Assembly: GCA_019744975.1 (NCBI GenBank)
Contig: JAIETP010000003.1
Span: 62,001-126,000, forward strand
Direction: 5' to 3'
DNA length: 64,000 bases
From: Burkholderiales bacterium
GTDB lineage: Bacteria; Pseudomonadota; Gammaproteobacteria; Burkholderiales; SG8-41
Part shown: positions 44,279-52,624 of the stretch, piece after piece
Numbering within the stretch: the first letter of the stretch is position 1
How the letters are laid out: the number at the start of each line of letters is the position of its first letter
The notes under the pieces: generated by a model
Databases searched by the model: none
Told to the model about the DNA's origin: nothing
The model's input: the letters and a program-made list of their open reading frames with translations, nothing else
Program-made: the position numbers and the translations under genes

Positions 44279-45232
44279 TTATTCGAGCAACAGGCTCGGC
44301 CGGCCCAACTGCAACAATACGCCGAGTTCATCGGCAAAGGTCCAACTGCTGGTGATATTGCCAGCATCATCGAAGTTTAGCATCGCCACCGCGTTGACGC
44401 CCATGCGCGCACCCGTGGGCGCGATGCCGCAGAACGGACCGCTGTGCGTGCCGTTGACGTTGAAACGCACCCACACCTGATTACCCTCGGCAAGCAGCAC
44501 ATCCAGCCCGTATCGCCGCTCGGCGAAGGCCGCATTCAGATTCAGCTCGCCATGACCATGCGCCTTGCTGTACGCACGCGTGTGCTCAAAACCGTAACGC
44601 AGGTTGTGATGATTCGCGGCCAGCCCTTCCTTGGTCTGCGTGGACAAACGAGTGCGCGCCGCGGTGAGTTTGTTGCGCGCCAGCGCGGTCAGTGCCGGTT
44701 GCGCCTCCAGCTTTTTGATGAAGGTCGCGGCATCGTCGGTCTGCGGCAAGGGTGGTGCAATCAGTTTGCCGTCAGCCCGCGGCGGCAGTTTCGCGCCGAG
44801 CTGCCGCAGCAATTCCGCCTCATCCATCATGTACCAGCCCTCGACCATCCGGCCGTTGACGATACGCAGCAGCGCGACTTCATAGACGTCGATGCGTTTG
44901 CCGGTCGCCGGGATGCCGAAAAAATTACCGGTATGGGTTCCGGTGACACGGAACAACAGGCCGACGCGGTCACCGTCGGCAATCACCTGCTCCATCACAT
45001 CGACCCGGTCAGGCAGTGCTGCGCGCAGATACAAAGCCGGATGCGGCCAGCCCTGATCGCGGGCGTTGTTCGCCAGGTGCAAATTGCCACCGCGCACCCG
45101 GTCGTAATTCGGCGCCAGCACTTCCTTCTCGACCTGCGGCATTTCCGGCGTGCCCTGGCTTTTCTTGAAACGCAGGGCTACGGCTACGTTGCGGGCGAGT
45201 TCGCCGCTGCGGTTGGGGTTGGCGTGGTTCAT
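44279..45232 (-). CDS. tandem SnoaL-like (ester cyclase family) protein
   Basis: 317 residues from ATG 45232 (MNHANPNRSGE). Two NTF2/SnoaL-type domains in a row: the first with VIADGDRVGLLFRVTGTHTGNFFGIPATGKRIDVYEV, the second with LAEGNQVWVRFNVNGTHSGPFCGIAPTGARMGVNAVAM. Repetition of the GTHxGxFxGIxxTG motif shows internal duplication. Both end with W.F.DE/W.M.DE followed by LL.QLG. Family members include aldol cyclases and many proteins of unknown role. Confidence 0.85.
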   Translation of the reverse strand: MNHANPNRSGELARNVAVALRFKKSQGTPEMPQVEKEVLAPNYDRVRGGNLHLANNARDQGWPHPALYLRAALPDRVDVMEQVIADGDRVGLLFRVTGTHTGNFFGIPATGKRIDVYEVALLRIVNGRMVEGWYMMDEAELLRQLGAKLPPRADGKLIAPPLPQTDDAATFIKKLEAQPALTALARNKLTAARTRLSTQTKEGLAANHHNLRYGFEHTRAYSKAHGHGELNLNAAFAERRYGLDVLLAEGNQVWVRFNVNGTHSGPFCGIAPTGARMGVNAVAMLNFDDAGNITSSWTFADELGVLLQLGRPSLLLE

Positions 45233-45310
45233 TTTATAAAGTGGGCGTGACAGCAAACAGACTTGCGTGTCTAATTAATCTCACTTTACCAAGAAAAAAG
45301 GGAAGCTGGC

Positions 45311-46138
45311 ATGCCTATCCCAACATACGACAAGTTGTTTAATCCACTTCTCGCGGCCATCAGACAGCTAGGCGGGTCAGCCTCCATTCGCGAACAAGAG
45401 CGAGTTGTCGCAGAAATCCTGAACCTGAGTGACCGAGAAGTAAATGAAATTCACAGGGGCAATCGCTCAAAACTATCTTATCGTCTTGCTTGGGCGCGTA
45501 ACTATCTCAAGCGGTTTGGCCTTCTGGACAACTCGAAACGTGGCGTTTGGTCTCTAACTGCCGAAGGATTAAAAACAACAGAAGTCGACAAGACTCAGGT
45601 AAAGCGATTTGTAGTCGACTTGGATCGCAATGGCAAAGATGAAGAAATTGAAAAGGAAGTTGAGAAAGAGGAGTCCTGGGAAGACGAGTTGCTAAGCATA
45701 TTAAAAGCGATGTCACCACAAGCGTTTGAGCGACTTTGCCAACGCCTACTTCGAGAATCTGGATTTATCCAAGTAGAAGTTACAGGACGCTCGGGCGATG
45801 GCGGTATTGATGGAAAGGGGGTTGTAAGAGTCGGCGGATTACTGTCTTTTCACGTGTTATTTCAAGCAAAACGATATAAAGGAAGTGTTTCGCCAACAAT
45901 TGTCAGGGACTTCCGCGGCGCTCTAGTTGGACGTGCCGATAAGGGATTAATCATCACCACTGGAACGTTTACCCGCGACGCAAGGCTCGAAGCTCAGCGA
46001 GATGGCGCTACACCTATTGATCTCATTGATGGTGAAGATCTTGCTCAAAAACTTAAAGAATTAGGAATCGGCGTTGAAGTTAAAGTAAAAAATCTTGAAG
46101 AGGTTTTAATCGACAAGGACTATTTCAAACAAATCTAG
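45311..46138 (+). CDS. mrr: Mrr-type restriction endonuclease
   Basis: 275 residues. N-terminal Mrr winged helix (YDKLFNPLLAAIRQLGGSASIREQERVVAEIL...LAWARNYLKRFGLL...GVWSLT) and C-terminal PD-(D/E)xK nuclease (FERLCQRLLRESGF, GRSGDGGIDGKG with the catalytic Asp, FHVLFQAKRYKG with QxK, FRGALVGRADKGLIITTGTF). Type IV enzymes of this kind cut methylated foreign DNA. No methyltransferase is nearby, which fits. The base composition is clearly AT-richer than its neighbours, indicating recent horizontal gain. Confidence 0.93.
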   Translation: MPIPTYDKLFNPLLAAIRQLGGSASIREQERVVAEILNLSDREVNEIHRGNRSKLSYRLAWARNYLKRFGLLDNSKRGVWSLTAEGLKTTEVDKTQVKRFVVDLDRNGKDEEIEKEVEKEESWEDELLSILKAMSPQAFERLCQRLLRESGFIQVEVTGRSGDGGIDGKGVVRVGGLLSFHVLFQAKRYKGSVSPTIVRDFRGALVGRADKGLIITTGTFTRDARLEAQRDGATPIDLIDGEDLAQKLKELGIGVEVKVKNLEEVLIDKDYFKQI

Positions 46139-46156
46139 CCATTGCGCATTACCAAT

Positions 46157-47323
46157 TCATTTGCGCTCTCTAGCTTTTTGCCACTGCGCCAGCCCCGCCC
46201 CAACCACCATCACCCCCGCCAGCACCCAGAACACCCCCGTCACCCCCATCACAGCACCCAGCGCACCAAAGGCCATCGGGCCGCTCATGCGCACAGCGTT
46301 GTTGACGGTGAGGCGCAGGCCCAGCATCTGACCTGATCGACCCTCGGCCGAATTCGCGAACATCATGATCACCGTCAGCGGGATGCCGATGCCCATGCCG
46401 AGGCCGAACAGGAAGGCGACCGCTCCCAGCACCCAGGCATTGGTCGTGAACGGCACCAACGCAAAAGCCACCGCACCGGTCAGGAACACCCACAGCAGCA
46501 GTTTTTCGCCGGAATGACGTTCGATCAGCCGCGCCAGAAAAAAGCGCACGATGAACACCGCCGTGGCCAGCATCGCCAGCACGCCGCCGATCGCCGAGGC
46601 CGACAGGCCGAGCTCGTGACCGTGGATGGGCACATAAAACTGGAACAGGTCGTAGCCCAGCTGCACCAGTCCGCCGGTGGTCAGCATCAGCACCACACTG
46701 CGATTGAGCCATGCCTGCGGCGCGGCGGCGCCCTTGATGCGGCCGCGCGCGGGCGGCAGGCTGTGCCCCATGACCAGCAGCAGCACGATCACCACCAGCG
46801 ACAAGGCGGCGGTGACCAGACAGGCCCAGCCATAACCGAGGTGGTCAATCGACAATCCGGCGATCAGCGGGCCGAAAAAACTGGTCGCGGCGCCGATCAT
46901 GCTGAAGTTGGCAAAGTTGCGCGCACGGTTTTCCGGGGCGCTGAGGTTGCCGATCAGGTTCTGCAACGTGACGTGGAAAAACGACAGCGCGAGGCCATTC
47001 AGCGCGGCGGCGGCGTAAAACACCGGCAGCGTCGGAAAAAAATACATCAGCAGCAGCGATACCGCGGCACAAATCGCCGCGAACATCAAGAGCTTCCTCG
47101 CGGCCTTGCGGTCAGCAAGTCCACCGATAAACCAGGACAGCAGCACCGGGAACAGGAACAGCAGGCCGCCGATCACGCCGACCGCCGTCGCCGACGCACC
47201 AAGGTGCAGCGCGTACAGCGTCATCAACACCCGCATCGCGTTGTTGCCGGTGAAATTGAAAAATGTCAGCGCCAGCGTGAGATAGATGGCGGGCACTGCG
47301 TTCGGTAAGCGGGCGTTCGGCAT
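46157..47323 (-). CDS. MFS transporter
   Basis: 388 residues, 12 transmembrane helices. MFS marks: GGLADRKAARKLL in loop 2-3, NLIGNLSAPENRARNFANFSMIGAATSFFGPLIAGL, and the second-half RLIERHSGEKLL. Likely a drug or metabolite exporter; the substrate is unknown. Convergent with mrr (18 bp apart) and divergent from the higBA remnant (74 bp). Confidence 0.88.
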   Translation of the reverse strand: MPNARLPNAVPAIYLTLALTFFNFTGNNAMRVLMTLYALHLGASATAVGVIGGLLFLFPVLLSWFIGGLADRKAARKLLMFAAICAAVSLLLMYFFPTLPVFYAAAALNGLALSFFHVTLQNLIGNLSAPENRARNFANFSMIGAATSFFGPLIAGLSIDHLGYGWACLVTAALSLVVIVLLLVMGHSLPPARGRIKGAAAPQAWLNRSVVLMLTTGGLVQLGYDLFQFYVPIHGHELGLSASAIGGVLAMLATAVFIVRFFLARLIERHSGEKLLLWVFLTGAVAFALVPFTTNAWVLGAVAFLFGLGMGIGIPLTVIMMFANSAEGRSGQMLGLRLTVNNAVRMSGPMAFGALGAVMGVTGVFWVLAGVMVVGAGLAQWQKARERK

Positions 47324-47397
47324 CGGAATTATCAGGAGCTGCAGCGGATGCGCCCGCTGCAGTTTTTCATATATAGCAAATTTGATATATTGTGTAG

Positions 47398-47583
47398 GTG
47401 GACTGGCAGATCGCTTTTTACATGCGCCTCAAGGCCGCCGAAGGTATCGCACGCGTGTTTTATTGCACGCTGGTGGGTCGCAGAATCGTGATATTGCATC
47501 AATTTATCAAGAAAACGGACAAAACCCCGGTCAGGGAACTGGATACTGCGCGCAGGCGCATGAAGGAAATCAAACATGGCTAA
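47398..47583 (+). pseudogene. higB: N-terminally truncated HigB/Gp49-like toxin
   Basis: 61 codons from GTG: YMRLKAAEGIARVFYCTLVGRRIVILHQFIKKTDKTPVRELDTARRRMKEI. This is the C-terminal half of the RelE/HigB Gp49-like toxin family (usual length about 100-115), beginning at the strand that normally reads ELR.R. The N-terminal helices are missing, because only 74 bp separate it from the divergent MFS gene. It overlaps higA by 8 bp in the normal toxin-antitoxin way. Probably inactive, but a short product is still possible; an AT-rich TTTGATATATTGTG lies just upstream. Confidence 0.7.
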
Positions 47584-47917
47584 GACCCTCAAGGACTTCA
47601 AGGCACGCGCCCTGGCGCGCCCCGATGTGCGCCGGGAATATGACCGGCTTGCCGACGAATTTGCATTTCTGGACGAGATTCTGAAAGCGCGCGCCGAGGC
47701 CGGGTTGAGTCAGGCCGAAGTTGCCGCGCGTATCGGCACCACGCAATCCGCGGTCGCACGCCTCGAATCCGCCGGCAGCGGTCATTCGCCATCAATCACG
47801 ACACTGCAACGCTACGCGTCGGCACTGGGCTACAAGGTGCAGGTACGACTGGTCAAGGACAGCGCCACGACGGCAAAGACCACCCGCACAAGGGCAAAAA
47901 CGGTACGTACCGGCTGA
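47576..47917 (+). CDS. higA: XRE-family antitoxin HigA
   Basis: 113 residues with a central helix-turn-helix: ILKARAEAGLSQAEVAARIGTTQSAVARLESAGSGHSPSITTLQRYASALGYKVQVRLV. The N-terminal KDFKARALARPDVRREYDRLADEFAFLDEI is typical of antitoxins paired with Gp49-like toxins. A basic tail (TTRTRAKTVRTG) follows. It appears intact although its toxin partner has lost its N-terminal half, so it may persist as a free repressor. Confidence 0.9.
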   Translation: MAKTLKDFKARALARPDVRREYDRLADEFAFLDEILKARAEAGLSQAEVAARIGTTQSAVARLESAGSGHSPSITTLQRYASALGYKVQVRLVKDSATTAKTTRTRAKTVRTG

Positions 47918-47925
47918 CAATCCGC

Positions 47926-49026
47926 CTATTTCTTTGCCGTCGGCCGCGTGGCGCTGGTAAAGGTGAAATTGTCGTAACTCATTTCGGCGACACGGAACCA
48001 GAGGAACTGGTCGCTACGGAACTTGAGCCACTGCGCGTAGATGCGTTTGAAATGCGGGCTCTTGGCAGCGGCCTCGTCGTAGATCTCGAAGGCCGCCTTC
48101 TGCGCCGCCTCCATCACCGGTTTCGGGAACTGGCGCAGCTGCGCGCCGCCGCCGACCAGCCGTTTCAGTGCCTCGGGATTTTTCGCGTCGTAATTCGCCA
48201 GCATGTGCACATTGGCCTCGGCGCAGGCCGATTCAAAAATCGACTTGTACTGTTTGGGCAGCGCTTCCCATTGTTTGAGGTTGACGATGGTCGACAGCTG
48301 CGGCCCGCCTTCCCAGAAACCGGGGTAGTAGTAGTACTTGGCGACTTTCTGGAAGCCGAGTTTTTCGTCGTCGTAGGGGCCGACCCATTCCGCGGCGTCG
48401 ATGGTGCCGCGCTCAAGGGCTTGATAGATTTCGCCGCCGGCGAGCTGCTGGCCGACGACGCCGAGTTTCGCCAGCACCTGCCCGGCGAGCCCGGCGACGC
48501 GCATTTTGAGGCCCTTCAGGTCGGCGAGGGTTTTGATTTCCTTGCGGTACCAGCCGCCCATCTGCACGCCGGTGTTGCCGGTGGGGAACTGCACGCAGCC
48601 GTATTCCTTGAACAGCGCAGCCATGGCTTCCATGCCGCCGCCGTAATACATCCAGGCATTCTGCTGCCTTGCATTCAAGCCGAAGGGCATCGCGGTGGCA
48701 AAGGCAAACGCCGGATCCTTGCCGATGTAGTAATAGGGCGCGGTGTGGCCGCATTGCACGGTGCCGTTCTGCACCGCGTCGAGCACCTGCAGGCCGGGGA
48801 CGATTTCACCGGCGGCAAAGACGCGGATCTGGAATTTGCCTTCGCTGCCTTCGGATACCCGCTTCGACAGGATTTCCGCGGCGCTGTACAAGGTGTCGAG
48901 GTTTTTCGGAAAACTCGAAGCCAGCCGCCACTGGATCACCGGCTGCGCACGGACGATGGCGGGAGCGGCCACGGCGCCCGCCGCCAGACCGAGGCCTGCT
49001 TTTTTCAGGAATGAACGACGTTGCAT
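47926..49026 (-). CDS. TRAP transporter substrate-binding protein, DctP family
   Basis: 366 residues with a Tat signal (MQRRSFLKKAGLGLAAGAVAAPAIVRA). The body shows QWRLASSFPKNLDTLYSAAEILSKRVSEGSEGKFQIRVFAAGEIVPGLQVLDAVQNGTVQCGHTAPYYYIGKDPAFAFATAMPFG and the carboxylate-pairing Arg region LKGLKMRVAGLAGQVLAKLG. This is the TakP-like branch (2-oxo acids, lactate). No TRAP permease adjoins; dctQM at 36-38 kb is a possible partner. Confidence 0.92.
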   Translation of the reverse strand: MQRRSFLKKAGLGLAAGAVAAPAIVRAQPVIQWRLASSFPKNLDTLYSAAEILSKRVSEGSEGKFQIRVFAAGEIVPGLQVLDAVQNGTVQCGHTAPYYYIGKDPAFAFATAMPFGLNARQQNAWMYYGGGMEAMAALFKEYGCVQFPTGNTGVQMGGWYRKEIKTLADLKGLKMRVAGLAGQVLAKLGVVGQQLAGGEIYQALERGTIDAAEWVGPYDDEKLGFQKVAKYYYYPGFWEGGPQLSTIVNLKQWEALPKQYKSIFESACAEANVHMLANYDAKNPEALKRLVGGGAQLRQFPKPVMEAAQKAAFEIYDEAAAKSPHFKRIYAQWLKFRSDQFLWFRVAEMSYDNFTFTSATRPTAKK

Positions 49027-49046
49027 GTTGTTCCTCCGTATATTAT

Positions 49047-49062
49047 AAGTATTTGATTTTAA
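49047..49062 (+). repeat. AT-rich intergenic motif, copy 6 (variant)
   Basis: AAGTATTTGATTTTAA, the same variant as copy 4, between pmbA and the DctP gene, 21 bp before the DctP start codon. Confidence 0.7.
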
Positions 49063-49104
49063 ATAATATTTTATTAAGGGGCGAAAGTCATGTACCCGCC
49101 AGCG

Positions 49105-50445
49105 TCATGCCCCTGCCAGTGTCATACCTTCTATCAGGATCGAACCACATTGCCGCGAACTGCGCCGCGATATGTCGCTGCCGATGGCGACGATGTTTTT
49201 GTACATGTCCTTCAGATTACCGGCGATGGTGATTTCCTGCACCGGGTAGGCGATTGCGCCGTTCTCGACCCAGAAGCCCGCAGCGCCGCGTGAATAGTCG
49301 CCGGTCACGCCATTGACACCCTGCCCCATCATTTCGGTCACCAGCAAACCGGTGCCGAGTTTTTTCAGCAGCGCGGCGAAATCCTCGCCGGTGTCTTTCA
49401 TGATCAGGTTGTGATTGCCGCCGGCATTGCCGGTGGATTTCATGCCGAGTTTGCGCGCGGAATAACTGGCGAGGAAATAACCCTGCACCACGCCGTCCTT
49501 GACGATATCGCGGGCGCGGGTTGCGACACCTTCTTCATCAAATGCGCCACTGGCCAGCGCCTTGGGAATATGCGGCAGGTCGCTGATCTGCACACAGGGC
49601 GAAAAAATTTCCTTGCCGAGGCTGTCGAGCAGGAAGGACGACTTGCGATACAGGCTCCCGCCCGACACCGCCGATACAAAATGCCCCATCAGGCTGGAGG
49701 CGACACCGGATTCGAACAGCACCGGCACCTGCGCGGTGGGCACCTGGCGCGCCTTCAGCCGCGCCACGGCACGTTCAGCCGCCTTGCGGCCGATGGATTC
49801 CGGAGGCGGCAGGTCGGCCGGATCACGCGCGGTTTCATACCAGTCGTCGCGCTGCATGCCGTCGCCCTTGCCCGCGACCAGCGCGCACCAGATGCCGTGG
49901 CGCGAACTCGGATAACCGGCGAGAAAACCATCGGTGTTGCCGTAAATGAAATGCGACTGCTGCGTGGAGACGGTCGCACCTTCGGAATTGGTGATGCGTT
50001 TGTCGAGTTTGAACCCGGCGTCTTCGCAGGCGCGGGCCATTTCGATGGCGCGTTCCACCGGCATGTCCCAGGGATGCAGCAGGTCGAGGTCGGGGAATTC
50101 GCGCGCCAGCATGTCGGGGTCGGCCAGCCCGGCGCAATCGTCGATGGCAGTGTAACGCGCAATCGCCAGTGCGGCATCGACGCTGTCGCGCACCGCCTGC
50201 GGCGCAAAATCCGAACTGCTGGCGTGGCCGCGTTGTTTGCCGATGTAGACCGTGACGCCGATGCCCTTGTCGCGGTTGTATTCGATGGTTTCGACTTCGC
50301 CCTGGCGCGCGGTGACGGTCTGGCCGTAACCTTCGCTGACTTCAGCGTCGGCGGCGGTGGCGCCCCGGCTTTTGGCATAGGCCAGCGCGTCGGTGACGAG
50401 TTGCTGGAGAGCGGCTTTATCGTAGGAAAAGGGATTTGATGCCAT
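49105..50445 (-). CDS. pmbA: metalloprotease PmbA (TldE)
   Basis: 446 residues from ATG 50445 (MASNPFSYDKAALQQLV); the open frame continues upstream but crosses the divergent yjgA. Partner of TldD in an inner protease that processes microcins and degrades CcdA-like peptides. Motifs: VSEGYGQTVTARQGEVETIEYNRDKGIGVTVYIGKQRGHASSSD, VLFESGVASSLMGHFVSAVSGGSLYRKSSFLLD, GNAGGNHNLIM and VNGVTGDYSRGAAGFWVENG. TldD is not in the window. The pmbA-yjgA divergent pair is conserved in proteobacteria. Confidence 0.95.
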   Translation of the reverse strand: MASNPFSYDKAALQQLVTDALAYAKSRGATAADAEVSEGYGQTVTARQGEVETIEYNRDKGIGVTVYIGKQRGHASSSDFAPQAVRDSVDAALAIARYTAIDDCAGLADPDMLAREFPDLDLLHPWDMPVERAIEMARACEDAGFKLDKRITNSEGATVSTQQSHFIYGNTDGFLAGYPSSRHGIWCALVAGKGDGMQRDDWYETARDPADLPPPESIGRKAAERAVARLKARQVPTAQVPVLFESGVASSLMGHFVSAVSGGSLYRKSSFLLDSLGKEIFSPCVQISDLPHIPKALASGAFDEEGVATRARDIVKDGVVQGYFLASYSARKLGMKSTGNAGGNHNLIMKDTGEDFAALLKKLGTGLLVTEMMGQGVNGVTGDYSRGAAGFWVENGAIAYPVQEITIAGNLKDMYKNIVAIGSDISRRSSRQCGSILIEGMTLAGA

Positions 50446-50544
50446 GGTTTTGCGGGACGCGGCGACAGAATTCACGCGAAAGGGCGTTATCATAACAGCT
50501 TCGATTTTGACTCTCATTTGACACTCACTTGACATTAGGTCGCC

Positions 50545-51084
50545 GTGGAAGACACCCCCGAGTTTGATGATGCCCCCAGTAAAAGCCAGCGCAAACGCGA
50601 CATGGACGCGCTGCAGGACATCGGCGAAGAACTGACACAGCTGAACGAACAGCAACTCGCCAGCGTCGATCTGCCGGAAAACCTGCGCGACGCCGTGCTG
50701 GCCGCACGCGCGATGAAACGCAACGAGGCGCGGCGCCGGCAGATGCAGTACGTTGGCAAACTGATGCGCCAGGTCGACCCGGCGCCGATCCGCGCCAAAA
50801 TCGACGGCTGGTTGTCGGTGTCGGCGGAACACACGGCCAGACTGCACCGGATCGAGCGCTGGCGCGAGCGCCTGCTCGCCGACCCCGCGGCACTGGCTGA
50901 GTTTATTGCCGCCCACCCCGCCGCCGACAGCCAGCAGTTGCGCACGCTGATCCGCAACACCGAACAGGAGCGTGAGCGCGGCAAACCGCCAAAAAATTTC
51001 CGCGCGTTATTCCAGATGATCCGTGACCTGACCACGGCGCAGAACTCGGTCGATGCATCTGAAGCCCGAAAATACGAAGCCTGA
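50545..51084 (+). CDS. yjgA: ribosome-associated protein YjgA (DUF615)
   Basis: 179 residues, all helical. SKSQRKRDMDALQDIGEELTQLNEQQLASVDLPENLRDAVLAARAMKRNEARRRQMQYVGKLMRQVD is the DUF615 signature; it binds late 50S assembly intermediates. Starts at GTG 50545, 99 bp from the divergent pmbA start. It is followed 16 bp later by mogA. Confidence 0.95.
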   Translation: MEDTPEFDDAPSKSQRKRDMDALQDIGEELTQLNEQQLASVDLPENLRDAVLAARAMKRNEARRRQMQYVGKLMRQVDPAPIRAKIDGWLSVSAEHTARLHRIERWRERLLADPAALAEFIAAHPAADSQQLRTLIRNTEQERERGKPPKNFRALFQMIRDLTTAQNSVDASEARKYEA

Positions 51085-51087
51085 AGA

Positions 51088-51100
51088 TATAATCCGCGCC
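51088..51100 (+). promoter_or_regulatory. TATAAT immediately before mogA (possible leaderless promoter)
   Basis: TATAAT at 51088-51093 is followed by only 7 nt before the mogA ATG, so a transcript from it would begin at or beside the start codon. No Shine-Dalgarno precedes this ATG. Confidence 0.4.
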
Positions 51101-51697
51101 ATGTCCGCCCCCGCAGAACTCATCATCGGCCTGGTCTCGATCAGCGACCGCGCGTCCAAAGGTGTGTACAAGGACGAAGGCATCCCGGCGCTGGAAGACT
51201 GGTTCAAACTCGCAATCAGCGCCCCGCAGTGGCGCACGGTGACCCGGCTGATTCCCGACGAACGCCCGGTCATTGAAGCCACGCTGAAGGAACTGGTCGA
51301 CCAGGAAGGCTGCCATCTGGTGCTGACCACCGGCGGCACCGGCCCCGCGCTGCGCGACGTAACCCCCGAGGCTACACTTGCGGTCGCTGACAAGGAAATG
51401 CCCGGCTTCGGCGAACAGATGCGCCAGGTCAGCCTGAAATTCGTACCGACCGCGATCCTGTCGCGCCAAGTCGCGGTGATACGCAAACAAGCGCTGATCA
51501 TCAACCTGCCCGGCCAGCCCAAAGCGATCAAGGAAACGCTGGAAGGCCTGAAGGACGAAAACGGCAAACCGCTGGTGCACGGCATATTCGCCGCAGTGCC
51601 CTATTGCATCGACCTGATCGGCGGGCCTTATATCGAGACCAACGATGCAGTATGCAAGGCGTTCCGGCCGAAATCGGCGATCAGGCCCAAGACGTAA
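51101..51697 (+). CDS. mogA: molybdopterin adenylyltransferase
   Basis: 198 residues from ATG 51101 (MSAPAELIIGLVSISDRASKG); the frame is open 16 codons earlier inside yjgA. Adenylates molybdopterin before molybdenum insertion. Motifs: VSISDRASKGVYKDEGIPALEDW, HLVLTTGGTGPALRDVTPEATLAVADKEMPGFGEQMR, AILSRQVAVIRKQALIINLPGQPKAIKETLEG, GIFAAVPYCIDLIGGPYIET; very close to the E. coli MogA pattern. No other moa/moe genes are in the window. Confidence 0.95.
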   Translation: MSAPAELIIGLVSISDRASKGVYKDEGIPALEDWFKLAISAPQWRTVTRLIPDERPVIEATLKELVDQEGCHLVLTTGGTGPALRDVTPEATLAVADKEMPGFGEQMRQVSLKFVPTAILSRQVAVIRKQALIINLPGQPKAIKETLEGLKDENGKPLVHGIFAAVPYCIDLIGGPYIETNDAVCKAFRPKSAIRPKT

Positions 51698-51712
51698 ATC
51701 GTGATTATGTAA

Positions 51713-51772
51713 TTAAGTGATTAGGTAATTCGTTACAGCAACCTCCAATCACTTAATTACCTAATCACTTAA
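51713..51772. repeat. AT-rich inverted repeat after mogA
   Basis: TTAAGTGATTAGGTAATT (51713-51730) and its exact complement (51755-51772) enclose a 24-nt loop. No T-run follows. Could be a hairpin terminator or a regulator site. Confidence 0.75.
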
Positions 51773-51796
51773 TCACCCTTTTAGCAGTCGTCCAAA

Positions 51797-52477
51797 ATGA
51801 CCCAACTCCTCGAATCCATAGAAATCGAATCAGCACCAAATCCCACCGCCGCAGTGATCTGGATGCACGGCCTCGGCGCCGACGGCAACGACTTTGTGCC
51901 CATCGTCAATGAACTCGACCTGTCCGGCGTGAAGCGCGGCATCCGTTTTGTGTTTCCGCATGCGCCGGTGCGGCCGGTGACCATCAACAACGGCCATGTG
52001 ATGCGTGCCTGGTACGACATTTCCTTCGGCGACCTCGAAGGCAACACCCGCAAAGCCGACGAAAAAGGCGTGCGTGAATCGCAGGCGCAGATCGGGCAGT
52101 TGATCGCGCGCGAAAACGGCCGCGGCATCACCACCGGAAAAATCGTATTGGCCGGATTCTCGCAGGGCGGCGCCGTCGCGCTGCAAACGGGGCTGCGTTA
52201 CCCGGAACAGCTCGCCGGCGTGATGGCACTGTCCACCTACCTGCCGCTGGCGGAGAGTTTTGCGCAGGAAGCCGCGCCCGCCAATGCCACGACTTCGGTG
52301 TTCATGGCCCACGGCATCCAGGACCCGGTGGTGCCGTACGCGATGGGCGGCGCGTCACGCGCGCGCCTGCTGCAGGCGGGTTATGCTGTCGATTGGCACG
52401 AATATCCGATGCCGCATTCGGTATGCCTCGAAGAAATCAACGACATCGCCCGCTGGCTGGGCAAGGTGCTGGGTTAA
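51797..52477 (+). CDS. carboxylesterase/phospholipase-family hydrolase
   Basis: 226 residues of the EstB/acyl-protein-thioesterase family. Visible: VIWMHGLGADGNDFVPIVNEL (oxyanion), the nucleophile elbow LAGFSQGGAVALQTGLRYPE (Ser), FMAHGIQDPVVPYAMG (Asp) and YPMPHSVCLEEIN (His). Cytoplasmic serine esterase with broad specificity. No obvious link to neighbours. Confidence 0.93.
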   Translation: MTQLLESIEIESAPNPTAAVIWMHGLGADGNDFVPIVNELDLSGVKRGIRFVFPHAPVRPVTINNGHVMRAWYDISFGDLEGNTRKADEKGVRESQAQIGQLIARENGRGITTGKIVLAGFSQGGAVALQTGLRYPEQLAGVMALSTYLPLAESFAQEAAPANATTSVFMAHGIQDPVVPYAMGGASRARLLQAGYAVDWHEYPMPHSVCLEEINDIARWLGKVLG

Positions 52478-52501
52478 TCAATTCGTCTGGCAACCACAAA
52501 A

Positions 52502-52579
52502 CCGCTCGGGCTGAGCCCTTCGACTAGCTCAGGACAGGCTCTGTCGAAGCACGCCCTTCGACAGGCTCAGGGCGAACGG
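52502..52579. repeat. intergenic inverted-repeat element (CCCTTCGACAGGCTCAGGGC type)
   Basis: CCGCTCGGGCTGAGCCCTTC...CCCTTCGACAGGCTCAGGGC GAACGG: imperfect palindrome containing two CCCTTCGAC...GCTCAGG blocks. This sequence type is very common between genes in beta- and alphaproteobacteria. Confidence 0.8.
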
Positions 52580-52624
52580 AATGGGTAAATTGCAAATAAT
52601 AAATACCGTTCGAGAGGATCTGAA

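Noticed and set aside
49105-50916. 603-codon version of pmbA
   Set aside because: The first 157 codons are antisense to yjgA and contain no PmbA sequence; the family start is at 50445.
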